In this document: piece by piece, positions 8,943 through 17,971 of the stretch
Position numbering within the stretch: the first letter of the stretch is position 1
Layout: every line of letters starts with the position of its first letter
Assembly (NCBI GenBank): GCA_017963125.1
Contig: JAGCUA010000002.1
Coordinates: 40,356 to 104,355, forward strand
DNA: 64,000 nt
Direction: 5' to 3'
Source: a bacterium
Lineage (GTDB): Bacteria; UBP6; UBA1177
The notes under the pieces: generated by a model
Database searches by the model: none
Told to the model about the DNA's origin: nothing
The model's input: the letters and a program-made list of their open reading frames with translations, nothing else
Position numbers and translations under genes: made by a program

Positions 8943-9633
8943 AAATTCGCTGTTTGTGAAGAGTGCCGTTTTTCTTGTTCTGTTTTTTCTCGTGCTCAGC
9001 ACCGATGCGAAGCCGTTTATTCTGAAAAGTGTCGACGGTTCATGGCTTCCGATGATCGCGCAGTCATGGGTCGCGAAAAACGGCGGAGTCCTTGTAAAGA
9101 TCGCCGACGAGATAAAGCCGCACGAACTCAGAAAGGAGATGCTTTCAAAAATTCCCGATCTCAGTATCGAGATTCTTGGAAAAGATCTCTTTTTCCCGAC
9201 GACTACCCCCGACAGCCTTTTCGAACTTTTGAAAAATATCGATCTGAACGTTTCCGAAGCAGCTGTGAAACGTCATGCATCCGCCGAAAGTTTTGAGATG
9301 TTCGTCAGAAAAAGCACCGAAAACCCGACTGCCAAAGAGGAATATACTGAAGCGCTTGTGGAAAATGTCGTTTTTGACGATAAAAACGAGAAAATCATTC
9401 TTACGGTGAAAATCCAGCAGCGCTCAAAAACCGGAATGTTTCCGAAACTTTACGGAACTTACAGAATAGAGCACACTTTCAAAATGAAAAACGATGCCGT
9501 TGATCCGTCAGATGTGAAAAACATGGCTTATCTGCCGCTTATTACGGCGAAAAAGGGAGGAAAAATCGCCTTTATTCCCGAAAAACTCGATTCGAGGGTT
9601 CTGACGATAACGCCCGATTTTAAAATCAAATAG
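8917..9633 (+). CDS. Secreted or membrane-anchored protein, unknown
   Basis: A protein of about 238 residues beginning within the end of lgt. Three in-frame starts exist (TTG 8902, ATG 8911, ATG 8917); the last is best spaced from GAGG at 8904-8907. A hydrophobic stretch at roughly residues 12-31 ends in 'STDAKPF', so it is either a cleaved signal peptide or an anchor. The mature part contains 'SWLPMIAQSW' and 'GMFPKLYGTYRIEHTF' and is otherwise unfamiliar. It is translationally coupled to lgt and 30 bp upstream of the YchF-like gene. I do not recognise the family. Confidence 0.7.
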   Translation: MESLREKNKNSLFVKSAVFLVLFFLVLSTDAKPFILKSVDGSWLPMIAQSWVAKNGGVLVKIADEIKPHELRKEMLSKIPDLSIEILGKDLFFPTTTPDSLFELLKNIDLNVSEAAVKRHASAESFEMFVRKSTENPTAKEEYTEALVENVVFDDKNEKIILTVKIQQRSKTGMFPKLYGTYRIEHTFKMKNDAVDPSDVKNMAYLPLITAKKGGKIAFIPEKLDSRVLTITPDFKIK

Positions 9634-9663
9634 TCGTTTAACAATAATTTCAGAGGTAAAAAG

Positions 9664-10686
9664 ATGAAAGCTGCATTGATCGGTTTGCCGTTTTCAGGGA
9701 AAAGCACGGTTTTTCAGGCTTTGACCGGCATCGAAAGCGGTAAAAAAGAGGAAACTGTCGGAACGATCAAAGTTCCGGACGAGAGGATCGACAGACTGTC
9801 GGAAATATACAACCCGAAGAAGAAGACTTACAGCGAGTTCGTTCTCAGCGACTACACGGTCCCGCCCTCAAAAGAGAGTGCGCTGCCGGCAAAAGTAAAA
9901 AATATGATCCAGAAATCAGATCTGCTTATAATGACTCTCAGAAATTTCGATTCGCTTATGACTTCCGATCCCGCAGATCCTGCTGCAGAATATAAAAAAA
10001 TCAAGGAAGATATGATACTTACAGATTTTGTGGTCATAGAAAGAAGGCTCGAGCGCGAGATGAAGGAAAAGAAGAATCCGCCGGAACTCAAGATCCTGCA
10101 GAGACTGCGCGATCTCTTTGAAAACGGCGAGTTTCCCGCTGCCGACACTATTTCACCTGAAGAAGCCGAGCTTATTGCGAACTACAACTTCCTTTCGCTG
10201 AAAAAGATGATCGTTCTCGTCAATCAGCCGGAAGGGGAGCAGGCTGTTCCGGAAGGTCTTGCAAAACAGCTCGAAGCCGACGGGATTTCGTGTTTCTGCG
10301 TCAGTGCGCCGCTTGAAGTAGAACTTGCCGAGCTCTCTCCTGAAGAACAGGCTGAATTTCTTAAGGATTACGGTCTTTCTGAAGGTGCTTCGGTCCGCTT
10401 TATAAAAAGTGCTTATGCGGCACTTGGCCTGATTTCCTTCCTCACAGCCGGAAGCGACGAAGTCCGCGCATGGCCTATCAAAAACGGCACTCCGGCGCTC
10501 TATGCCGCAGGAAAGATCCACTCCGACATCCAGCGCGGTTTCATCCGTGCCGAAGTCGTTCATTTCGACGATTTCATCAAATACGGAAGCGAGGCTGAAT
10601 GTAAAAAGGCGGCCGCTTACCGGCTTGAAGGCAAGGAGTATGTCGTCAAAGACGGAGATATTATCAATTTCAGATTCAATGTTTAG
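9664..10686 (+). CDS. YchF/Obg-related P-loop NTPase (divergent)
   Basis: A 340-residue TRAFAC-class NTPase related to YchF/OLA1. P-loop 'GLPFSGKST' (family norm GLPNVGKST) is at the N-terminus. The C-terminal TGS-like domain is well conserved ('SFLTAGSDEVRAWPI', 'AAGKIHSDIQRGFIRAEVV', 'EGKEYVVKDGDIINF'), the signature of the YchF C-terminal domain. The G3 region (DxxG) is not visible at the usual position, and the G4 slot reads 'VLVNQPEG', so nucleotide handling may differ from canonical YchF. YchF proteins bind ribosomes and prefer ATP. It is 8 bp from def, in a translation-related neighbourhood. Confidence 0.8.
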   Translation: MKAALIGLPFSGKSTVFQALTGIESGKKEETVGTIKVPDERIDRLSEIYNPKKKTYSEFVLSDYTVPPSKESALPAKVKNMIQKSDLLIMTLRNFDSLMTSDPADPAAEYKKIKEDMILTDFVVIERRLEREMKEKKNPPELKILQRLRDLFENGEFPAADTISPEEAELIANYNFLSLKKMIVLVNQPEGEQAVPEGLAKQLEADGISCFCVSAPLEVELAELSPEEQAEFLKDYGLSEGASVRFIKSAYAALGLISFLTAGSDEVRAWPIKNGTPALYAAGKIHSDIQRGFIRAEVVHFDDFIKYGSEAECKKAAAYRLEGKEYVVKDGDIINFRFNV

Positions 10687-10694
10687 GAGAAAAC

Positions 10695-11285
10695 ATGACG
10701 CTTCTTCATATTTCGACTGTCGGCGATAAAATCCTGCGTGAAAAGGCAAAGCCTGTTACTGAATTTAACGATGAGATCAGGGAACTTGCAAATAATATGG
10801 CCGACACGATGCGCGCTGCCGACGGTTTGGGCATCGCAGGTCCGCAGGTCGGTGTTTCGCTGCGTATTTTTGTCATAGATTTCGGATATCTGGACTTTGT
10901 AAAGGCTGAAGAAAACGGCGAAAAGCCGAAGAGTGCGGAATTTCGTCCGATAGCTTTCATAAATCCCGAAATTACCGAAAAGGAAGGAAAAATCGTTTAC
11001 GGCGAAGGGTGTCTCAGCGTTCCGAGATACAATGCCGATGTCGAACGTGCCGAAACAATAGTCTGCAAGTATTTCGATGTCGACGGAAATCAGCATGAAA
11101 TCAAGGTGTCCGGGCTTCCGGCAGTCGCGATCCAGCATGAAAATGATCATTTGGACGGAGTTCTTTTTATCGACAAAATCAGTTCCCTTAAACGTGGAAT
11201 AGCTCTTAAAAAAGTCAAAAAATTCCTCGGTGCGGTGCGTGAAAACGGATCGAAAACCGAAACCGCGCTTTACGGAAAGCAGTAA
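10695..11285 (+). CDS. def: Peptide deformylase
   Basis: A cytosolic metallohydrolase that removes the N-formyl group from nascent proteins. All three family motifs are present: motif 1 'GLGIAGPQVG' (usual GxGxAAxQ; Ala-to-Gly change), motif 2 'EGCLSVP' with ligand Cys106, motif 3 'QHENDHLDG' with ligands His148 and His152 and catalytic Glu149. The 196-residue length is slightly long because of an acidic insertion at about residues 65-82. RBS AGGAG precedes the ATG by a few bases. It lies in a compact run between the YchF-like gene and the RND exporter rather than next to fmt. Confidence 0.95.
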   Translation: MTLLHISTVGDKILREKAKPVTEFNDEIRELANNMADTMRAADGLGIAGPQVGVSLRIFVIDFGYLDFVKAEENGEKPKSAEFRPIAFINPEITEKEGKIVYGEGCLSVPRYNADVERAETIVCKYFDVDGNQHEIKVSGLPAVAIQHENDHLDGVLFIDKISSLKRGIALKKVKKFLGAVRENGSKTETALYGKQ

Positions 11286-11294
11286 GAGGTCCTT

Positions 11295-13748
11295 TTGAAA
11301 AATTTATATAAGAAATTCATCGGTTTTTCGGCGCGTCACACATATTTTATGGTAGTCTGTCTCGTTGTAGTTATGGCGTGCGAGCTTTTTTATCTCAAGC
11401 ACAATCTCAAAATCGACACCGATCTGCGCGCTCTTTTCAAAGGTCAGAACGAAACGGTCATCGAGCTCGAGAAAATGGAGGACATCGTCGGAAGCTATTC
11501 GACGGTTCTTGTTGTCGCAAAATCGTCAGACAGAGAGAAAAACATCGAAGCGCTGCGTCAGATAAAGGCGAAAATCGACGGAAATCCTCTTGTCAGATTC
11601 ATCGAATTCGACCGAGATGTCGAGTATCTTGAGAAAAACGCTCTTCTTTTCGCGACAGTCGATGAGCTGCAGAAAATAAAGGACGAAATAAACGGCGAGA
11701 TCGCGAAAGCGGTCAAAAGAGAGCTCGCTTTCGGTGAAAATGATGAAAAATCTGAGAAAAATGCAGAGGATAATTCTGAAAAAGACGAGGAATCTTCCGA
11801 TCTTACGTCAAAAATGGACGAAGTTCTGAAAAGGGCGGAGGATTACCGCGTCAAGTATAAAATGGACAAGTTTTTCGAAGCCGAGAAAGGGACTTATGTG
11901 GCGATGAAAGTGCGTCCTGCCGGTGGCGAAACTAATGTTTCAGACAGCAAAAAGATCGTTGATCTGCTGGAGAAGGCGATTGCCGAAGTTCAGCCCGAAA
12001 AACTTGGTGTCGAAGTCGAGGCAGGCGGGCTTTTCCGCAATAAACTGAATGAAATGACGGCGATCTACAACGATGTCTTTTCGACTCTGGCGATCTGCAT
12101 AATACTCCTTTCTCTTACGATAATTTTCTATTTCAGGTCGATCAAGGCGCTTTTCATCGTATTTTTCCCGCTTTCAGTCGGAGTTCTGAGCGCGATCTCG
12201 GCAATGCAGTTCTTTGTCGGCGGATTCAATATCATTTCGGCGTTTTCATTCACGATTTTATATGGACTGGGAATCGACTTTTCGATCCATCTTCTCGGGC
12301 GTTTCAGCGAACAGGCGGAGAAAACGGGCGATACGGAAGATGCTCTAAAACTTTCTCTGCCCAACACGATGCCGTCGATTTTTTCAGGCGCGATAACGAC
12401 CGTAGCTGCTTTCTTTTCGCTGATAATGATCGATTTCAAAGGCTTTTCAGACTTCGGTTTAGCTGCGGCCCTCGGCGTTTCGACATCTTTTGTCGCGATA
12501 ATGATATTTTTCCCTGCTGTCGTTTTTCTCTTCGACAGGTTCGGTAAATTGAAGATCAAGGCGAGAACGACCGATTTCCTTGCTTCCGTTTTCGTCCGTT
12601 TTTCAAAGAAACCGGCGCTTGTTACCGCGATTTTCCTTTTGATAACGGTTGCTGCGGCTGTTTCGGTCAAATTCGGCTCCATAGAATACAATTTCGATAA
12701 TCTGAGTTTTCCAGGAAAATACGCCGACACTATAACCAACCACTATGTTGCGGCTCAGAAAAAGGAGAAAACCGACGCTCTTTCAACAGGACTTCCTTCT
12801 TTCATAGTGACTGCTTCGGCAGAAGAGACCGAAGATGCGACGAGAGTCATCACCAAAATGAAAAAGGATAAATCGACTTCGATAGAGATCAAGGATCTTA
12901 TTTCGATATACACTTTCCTCCCTGAAGATCAGGAGGAGAAGATCAAAATAATCAAGAGCATAAAAAGGCTCATTGAGAGGAAAATCAATCTTTTCAGTGA
13001 TTCGGAAATCGAGAAATTCAATAAAGAATTCAAGCCTTTTCTTGAAGTCGATTCTGTCATGGAACGTGAAAAACTGCCCGATTGGATAACCGACAAACTT
13101 TCTCTCAAAGACGGCTCTTCCGACCGTTTCATCATGGTCGCTTTAGGCGGCAACAAATCGAATGTCGAAGACGTTATGCGTATAAAGAACGAATTCGGTA
13201 CGATTCACGGAAACATCAATGATTACAAACTGTTGGGTTCTTATATGCTTCTTGGCGAAATCGAAAAAGTCATTGATATCCATGTTCCTTTAGCCATAGT
13301 TTTCGCGTTCTGTTCCGTATTTATCGTGCTTCTTCTGCTTTACCGCTCTTTTATCAACGCTTTCGTCGTCTTCCTTCCGCTCGCGGCTGGTATTCTCTGG
13401 ATGATCCTCGTTGCGGTTTGCTGCGGAATAAAGTTCAATGTTTTCAATATGATAATCATTCCGACGGTTATAGGAACGGGTATAGATTCTGCAATTCACA
13501 TCTACTACCGCTACCGTTCTTCGGCCGGTTCGATGATCGAAAATCTCAAAAATACCGGCGGCTCTGTTTTTTATTCGTCACTGACAACGTTAGTCGGTTT
13601 CGGCAGCGTAGCTCTGGCAAAGCATAAAGGCCTGCAGTCGATAGGGATCATGGCTTCGATCGGAATAGTCATGGTCACTCTGGTAAATCTCGTCTTTTTC
13701 CCGGTCATAATCAAGTGGATCGAAGATCTCAGGAAGAAAAAAGCGTGA
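11295..13748 (+). CDS. RND-superfamily (MMPL-type) exporter
   Basis: An 817-residue polytopic inner-membrane protein with the duplicated RND layout: one TM helix, a large periplasmic loop, five TM helices, then the same again. TM clusters include 'LAICIILLSLTIIFYF', 'FSFTILYGLGIDFSIHLLG' and the second-half equivalent 'IPTVIGTGIDSAIHIYYRY'; the GxGxD pair is the RND/MMPL relay motif. The first periplasmic loop carries a charged low-complexity insert (about residues 155-180). It most resembles HpnN/MMPL-type lipid exporters. Start is TTG at 11295 with AGAGG upstream, 9 bp after def. Substrate is unknown. Confidence 0.88.
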   Translation: MKNLYKKFIGFSARHTYFMVVCLVVVMACELFYLKHNLKIDTDLRALFKGQNETVIELEKMEDIVGSYSTVLVVAKSSDREKNIEALRQIKAKIDGNPLVRFIEFDRDVEYLEKNALLFATVDELQKIKDEINGEIAKAVKRELAFGENDEKSEKNAEDNSEKDEESSDLTSKMDEVLKRAEDYRVKYKMDKFFEAEKGTYVAMKVRPAGGETNVSDSKKIVDLLEKAIAEVQPEKLGVEVEAGGLFRNKLNEMTAIYNDVFSTLAICIILLSLTIIFYFRSIKALFIVFFPLSVGVLSAISAMQFFVGGFNIISAFSFTILYGLGIDFSIHLLGRFSEQAEKTGDTEDALKLSLPNTMPSIFSGAITTVAAFFSLIMIDFKGFSDFGLAAALGVSTSFVAIMIFFPAVVFLFDRFGKLKIKARTTDFLASVFVRFSKKPALVTAIFLLITVAAAVSVKFGSIEYNFDNLSFPGKYADTITNHYVAAQKKEKTDALSTGLPSFIVTASAEETEDATRVITKMKKDKSTSIEIKDLISIYTFLPEDQEEKIKIIKSIKRLIERKINLFSDSEIEKFNKEFKPFLEVDSVMEREKLPDWITDKLSLKDGSSDRFIMVALGGNKSNVEDVMRIKNEFGTIHGNINDYKLLGSYMLLGEIEKVIDIHVPLAIVFAFCSVFIVLLLLYRSFINAFVVFLPLAAGILWMILVAVCCGIKFNVFNMIIIPTVIGTGIDSAIHIYYRYRSSAGSMIENLKNTGGSVFYSSLTTLVGFGSVALAKHKGLQSIGIMASIGIVMVTLVNLVFFPVIIKWIEDLRKKKA

Positions 13749-13810
13749 TCGTGTTGAACGTGCTGCGTTCCAGATAAAAACTGATGCGTTCGCGGCTTGT
13801 TGAGGACTAA

Positions 13811-15145
13811 TTATCTGTTGATGACTACGATGAGATCACGGCCGTTTCTGTTGACCGTGAAGAGGAGTTTCTTCGATTTGTTGATGATCTGGTTTGCTTC
13901 CGCGGCGTTTTTGACCCGTTTTTTGTTGATCGCGACGATGACATCGCCGTTCATGAGGCCTGCGGAGTAGGCGAGCGAGCCCTGTTCGACGTTGGAAACG
14001 GTGATCTTTCCTTTGTTGTCGGTCAGCGTCAGGCCGATCTCGTCGAGGACTTTCTGATCAAGTTCCTGCGGAGTTTCCGAAAGCTGATAGTTTTTGTCGA
14101 GTACGACTTCGAGCTTCATCGTTTTGCCGTTACGGATTATTTCGAGCGGGATCTTTTTGCCGTAAGGGCTGAATGCGACCGCTGTTCTGAACTGCGAAAT
14201 ATTTTCGATCTCCTTTCCGTCGAATTTCGTGATGAGATCGTACTGCTGGAGTCCAGCTTTGTCCGCAGGGCTTTTCGGTTCGACGTTGGAGACAAGGACA
14301 CCAGTGACGCTCTTGTCTATCTCGAAGTAGCTGCGCATATCGTCGTTGAGTTCCTGAATGACGATTCCCATCATCGCGCGCTGGATCTTTTTGCCGCTTT
14401 TGAGCTGCTGCGTGATCTCTTTGACCATGTTTGCAGGCACCGCAAGGCCGATCCCCATGTAACCGCCTGACTGCGAAAGGATGGCTGTGTTCATGCCGAT
14501 GACTTCGCCTTCGATGTTGAGCAGCGGTCCGCCCGAGTTTCCGGGGTTTATTGCCGCATCAGTCTGGATGAAATCCTCGTAATCGGTGACACGCATTCCG
14601 CTCCTCCCTTTTGCCGAGACGATGCCGAATGTTACGCTGTTCGAAAGGCCGAACGGGTTTCCTATCGCGATTGCAAAACTGCCGACTTTTATTTTATCGG
14701 AATCGGCGAATTTGAGTGCCTGAATCTCTCCTTTTTTGAACTCGTCGATTTTGATAAGTCCGACATCTGTGTGCGGATCCGTGCCGATGAGTTTGGCTGA
14801 GAATGTCTTGCCGTCGATCATGACTTCTATTTTTTCGGCTTTCTGGACGACGTGGTTGTTCGTGACGATGAAACCTTCCTTGTCGTCGATTACGAAACCC
14901 GAACCCTGCGCCTGGCTTTTTCTGCTGCGGGGCTGCATCGGATTACCGAAAAAGAAGTCAAAGAACGGATCACGCATTCTCTGCTGCTCGGTTATCTCGA
15001 CTTTGATCGAAGCGACGCTTTTTTTCGCCTTTTCAGAAATTTTGATGAGCTCGTCTTCGAGACCGTGCATGTCAGAAGCACTCATCCCGGCGAAAGAAAA
15101 AATCAAAAATAACGGTAAAAACAGGAATTTAATCAGGTTTTTCAT
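13811..15145 (-). CDS. HtrA/DegP-family periplasmic serine protease
   Basis: About 444 residues with a Sec signal peptide, a trypsin-like protease domain and two PDZ domains. The catalytic triad is visible: His in 'VTNNHVV', Asp in 'HTDVGLIKID', Ser in 'NPGNSGGPL'. PDZ1 includes 'GVLVSNVEPKSPADKAGL' and PDZ2 'VEQGSLAYSAGLMNGDVI'. It degrades or refolds damaged envelope proteins. The start ATG at 15145 is preceded by a strong GGAGGAAG; the frame stays open further upstream but those residues do not look like a signal peptide. It is convergent with the RND exporter across a 62-bp gap in which I see no strong terminator. Confidence 0.95.
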   Translation of the reverse strand: MKNLIKFLFLPLFLIFSFAGMSASDMHGLEDELIKISEKAKKSVASIKVEITEQQRMRDPFFDFFFGNPMQPRSRKSQAQGSGFVIDDKEGFIVTNNHVVQKAEKIEVMIDGKTFSAKLIGTDPHTDVGLIKIDEFKKGEIQALKFADSDKIKVGSFAIAIGNPFGLSNSVTFGIVSAKGRSGMRVTDYEDFIQTDAAINPGNSGGPLLNIEGEVIGMNTAILSQSGGYMGIGLAVPANMVKEITQQLKSGKKIQRAMMGIVIQELNDDMRSYFEIDKSVTGVLVSNVEPKSPADKAGLQQYDLITKFDGKEIENISQFRTAVAFSPYGKKIPLEIIRNGKTMKLEVVLDKNYQLSETPQELDQKVLDEIGLTLTDNKGKITVSNVEQGSLAYSAGLMNGDVIVAINKKRVKNAAEANQIINKSKKLLFTVNRNGRDLIVVINR

Positions 15146-15244
15146 ATCTTCCTCCACAAAAAAACTCTCAATAAACAATCCTGCCTTTTTATTTATTTCC
15201 GTTTTGCCGAAAGAAAAGGGGCTGCAATGAGATTTTTTTACCGA

Positions 15245-16180
15245 TTAATAATAAAACCCTGCGACGATGAGGTATCCGATATCTTTGTGAGTCGATTTTC
15301 TGCCGTCGTTTTCACGGAATTCTGTTGATCCGAGGATACCGGCGCCGAGTTTCGGGCGGATTTTGCCTGCGATCTCGAACGGCAGGACATAGGACATGCT
15401 TGCGGCGTATTCAAGAAAGTTCTGGGTCACACCGACTTTGTCGAAAATGTATTTCCCCGACCTTTTTTTGAGCACGGCAGACTTGTATTTTGCCTGCCAG
15501 AAAGAAAAACTGCCGCTTAAAAGTATACCGCCGAAAGGTGAAAAGCTGAAAAGAACTTCTTCCGAAAGCTCGATAGCGGGGACCTGCCACTTGACAGAAT
15601 CGGTTTCGTAAACTCGCAGCGTGAGCGGATCGAAGAAAAGCGTCTGGTCGGTGAAAAGACAGTAAGTGGGGTAGAAAACAAAGAGAAAACGGTTAGTTAC
15701 CCGCTCGGTGTATTTGTCGATCCTCAGTTTGAGGAAGGGGAAGATCATGTCGAGCAGCGTCGTGTCCTCGAAAGTGACGGTCGAGTCTTCGAGGTCGAAA
15801 AAGCCGAATTCTTCGTTTTTGACCCGTTTGTATTCGACTCCCGCGCTCAGTGCGAAAAATGCAGGTTTTTTCGCCGCATAAAACCCGATAACGTCGGCTC
15901 CGATGACGAAAGTCTTCGAAAAAAGGGCGTACTTGCTCTTTTCATAGTTCTCAAGGCTCTTTTTTTCCGCCGCGATGTAGTAGTTTCCGTACAAAGATGA
16001 GAAGATGTCGGAAGTATAGTGCCAGAGAATGTCTGCTGCCGGAATGAAGCCCGAAGTCTGGCTGTACTGGATGTTCACGCTGAATTTGTTCTGAGGTCTA
16101 TCTTCATCTTTTTCTTTCGCGGCGATGGTAAAAATGGAAAGTAATAAGGAAATTAAAATTAAGTTCTTGATTTTGTTCAT
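15245..16180 (-). CDS. Outer-membrane beta-barrel candidate
   Basis: A 311-residue protein with a Sec signal peptide (residues 1-20, ending near 'TIAAKEKD'). The mature part consists of alternating hydrophobic/polar strands with many aromatic residues ('NKFSVNIQYSQTSGFIPA', 'RFLFVFYPTYCLFT', 'GYLIVAGFYY') and ends in Tyr, as outer-membrane barrels tend to end in an aromatic residue. I recognise no named family. Its ATG overlaps the stop of the upstream Cys-rich lipoprotein by one base (TAATG), so the two are co-translated and may act together at the outer membrane. Confidence 0.65.
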   Translation of the reverse strand: MNKIKNLILISLLLSIFTIAAKEKDEDRPQNKFSVNIQYSQTSGFIPAADILWHYTSDIFSSLYGNYYIAAEKKSLENYEKSKYALFSKTFVIGADVIGFYAAKKPAFFALSAGVEYKRVKNEEFGFFDLEDSTVTFEDTTLLDMIFPFLKLRIDKYTERVTNRFLFVFYPTYCLFTDQTLFFDPLTLRVYETDSVKWQVPAIELSEEVLFSFSPFGGILLSGSFSFWQAKYKSAVLKKRSGKYIFDKVGVTQNFLEYAASMSYVLPFEIAGKIRPKLGAGILGSTEFRENDGRKSTHKDIGYLIVAGFYY

Positions 16181-17838
16181 TATTTGCTCATGTCTATGAT
16201 CCAGAAGTCAATGTCGTTTTTGTGCAGGTAAGATGTGGTCTGAGAGTTCATATATACTGTTTTCGCCTGAGATTCCTGGTTGTTGGGTTCATAGTTTGAA
16301 ACGTCGGTGAAAGTATCGCAGTCGGAATTCCATTTGTCTCTGTCCCACGAGCCGACGCCGATAGAGTAGACTCCTTCGGTATTGAGTGAAAGGCTCTGCG
16401 CAATGAGTTTGTATTTTGCATCGGGACGGTAGGGGACCCATACGACGCTCGACATACTGACGATCTCGCGGTGCGGCGAAAGGAGTATGAACGGATTCGA
16501 CATCGTGGAATAAAGGTATATCGGCACCGCTTTTCTGAAGATCCGCAGAGTTACAGTATCTTCCCAGACTTCGTTGTCTATGTCTTTGAGCGAAACTAAA
16601 AACTCGACATCGTGATAAACGGCGTCTTTCAGCGATGAAACCTTGCTGAAAGGGATCGTTTCGAGGGAAAAACTGTAGGAAACGTTTCTTTCGGGTTCGA
16701 TCGTTCCTAAAATTTTCTCTTCCGCTTCGATTTTAACCGCATTGTCATTGGTTTTCAGCGAAATCGTTGTTGCCGAAGCATCCTGATTGCCAAGGTTGTA
16801 AACGCGGAGATGAACTGTGTATCTGTTGCCTTCTTCGCTGTTGTCGCGGTCTTCGGCGTAATATGTTTCGTTCGTCGAGTTGAGAAGCGCCTTGTAGATG
16901 TATCCGTTGGGTGAAAAGTAGAAATTCCCGGCGTTGAGGTGGTCGGCTATGGTCTGTGTCACGCTGGTACTTCCGACAGAGATCGTATATTCGCCTGAAA
17001 CGATGCCGTCAAACTCGGTGTTTCCGTCGTTTCCTGACTGTTTTTCGTAGGTTTCACCCGGATCCTGCGTGTTTTCGAGAACGACGTCGATCCCGCCGAC
17101 ACCGCTTCCCGAAGGTGATTTCGTGTAGCCGAAAGCCTTTTTTACGTTAAGTTGCAGAGTCGCGTCGGTGATGCTGTTGCGGATAAGCCGGAAAGTCTCG
17201 TCTTCAGTCGCTATTTCAAGCATATTATCATCGATTTTCGTGATCGATTCCGGAATGAACTGACTGTTGTAGGAGCCTCTCGTGATGCCGTTCGTTCCGA
17301 GGTAGAAGTCGGAACTGTTGTCGAGTCTCAGCCATTTCCCGCGGAAAGCCTTTTTGATCTTCGGAACGCATTTAGGCTCGTAGTATTCGCTTGCAGAACT
17401 GCATGAGCCGCTTTCGACGACTTCGCTTTCACGGAAGAGAGATTCGCAGTTTTTGATGTTTTTCCAGACATATCCGTTGTAATAGTCCAGACTTTCGCAT
17501 TTTTCTGCATTGTTTCTGTTGCAGCGGTATGAGTTGCCTCTATCGCAGACATACTGCGACTGAACTGAGCAGGAACAGGTCGAGGCGATGCATGCCGGAT
17601 TTCCGATCCCCGAAGGACATCCTGTTATGCAGCTTTTGTACTCTTCCCATCTGTATTTTCCGTCGCTGTATATGCACTGTTCAAGGTAAAGTCCGTTGCA
17701 ACGCATCGAGTAGGAATTCGAGCTCGAGCAGTCGTTTAAGAAGTCGCAGGAAGAAACGGAAAAAACAAGTGATGCAAAGACGGATAAAATCAGAAAAATT
17801 CCGTATCTATGCTTTAAATTGACTGCTTTTTCTGTCAT
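16180..17838 (-). CDS. Cys-rich lipoprotein with PPC-like C-terminus
   Basis: A 552-residue predicted lipoprotein ('VSSCDF'). The first ~150 mature residues hold repeated Cys pairs ('MRCNGLYLEQC', 'STCSCSVQSQYVC', 'RNNAEKCES'), typical of secreted Myxococcota-like proteins. A middle region has a 'GGIDVVLEN...GEYTISVGS' segment like a carboxypeptidase-regulatory fold, then a segment like CARDB/Ig. The end, 'YEPNNQESQAKTVYMNSQ' then 'NDIDFWIIDMSK', matches the pre-peptidase C-terminal (PPC) pattern YEPN...D.DW. The start ATG has GGAGGAA. Co-translated with the barrel candidate downstream. Exact function unknown. Confidence 0.72.
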   Translation of the reverse strand: MTEKAVNLKHRYGIFLILSVFASLVFSVSSCDFLNDCSSSNSYSMRCNGLYLEQCIYSDGKYRWEEYKSCITGCPSGIGNPACIASTCSCSVQSQYVCDRGNSYRCNRNNAEKCESLDYYNGYVWKNIKNCESLFRESEVVESGSCSSASEYYEPKCVPKIKKAFRGKWLRLDNSSDFYLGTNGITRGSYNSQFIPESITKIDDNMLEIATEDETFRLIRNSITDATLQLNVKKAFGYTKSPSGSGVGGIDVVLENTQDPGETYEKQSGNDGNTEFDGIVSGEYTISVGSTSVTQTIADHLNAGNFYFSPNGYIYKALLNSTNETYYAEDRDNSEEGNRYTVHLRVYNLGNQDASATTISLKTNDNAVKIEAEEKILGTIEPERNVSYSFSLETIPFSKVSSLKDAVYHDVEFLVSLKDIDNEVWEDTVTLRIFRKAVPIYLYSTMSNPFILLSPHREIVSMSSVVWVPYRPDAKYKLIAQSLSLNTEGVYSIGVGSWDRDKWNSDCDTFTDVSNYEPNNQESQAKTVYMNSQTTSYLHKNDIDFWIIDMSK

Positions 17839-17882
17839 TGTTCCTCCGAATCACGGCAAAAAACTAAAACTAAAAGTCATTT

Positions 17883-17910
17883 ATTTTAAGAAATTAACTG
17901 AAATAGTCAA
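17883..17910 (-). promoter_or_regulatory. Sigma70-type promoter for Cys-rich lipoprotein
   Basis: On the minus strand: TTGACT (17905-17910), 16-bp spacer, TAAAAT (17883-17888), about 45 bp upstream of the ATG at 17838. Confidence 0.5.
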
Positions 17911-17971
17911 ATTAAAGCTAAACGGGATCATTTCCAACGCCGCACTGGAGAGGGAGTAAATGAGAGATCTT

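Noticed and set aside
13749..13810. Shared terminator between the convergent RND exporter and HtrA genes
   Set aside because: No strong stem with a T-run is visible on either strand.
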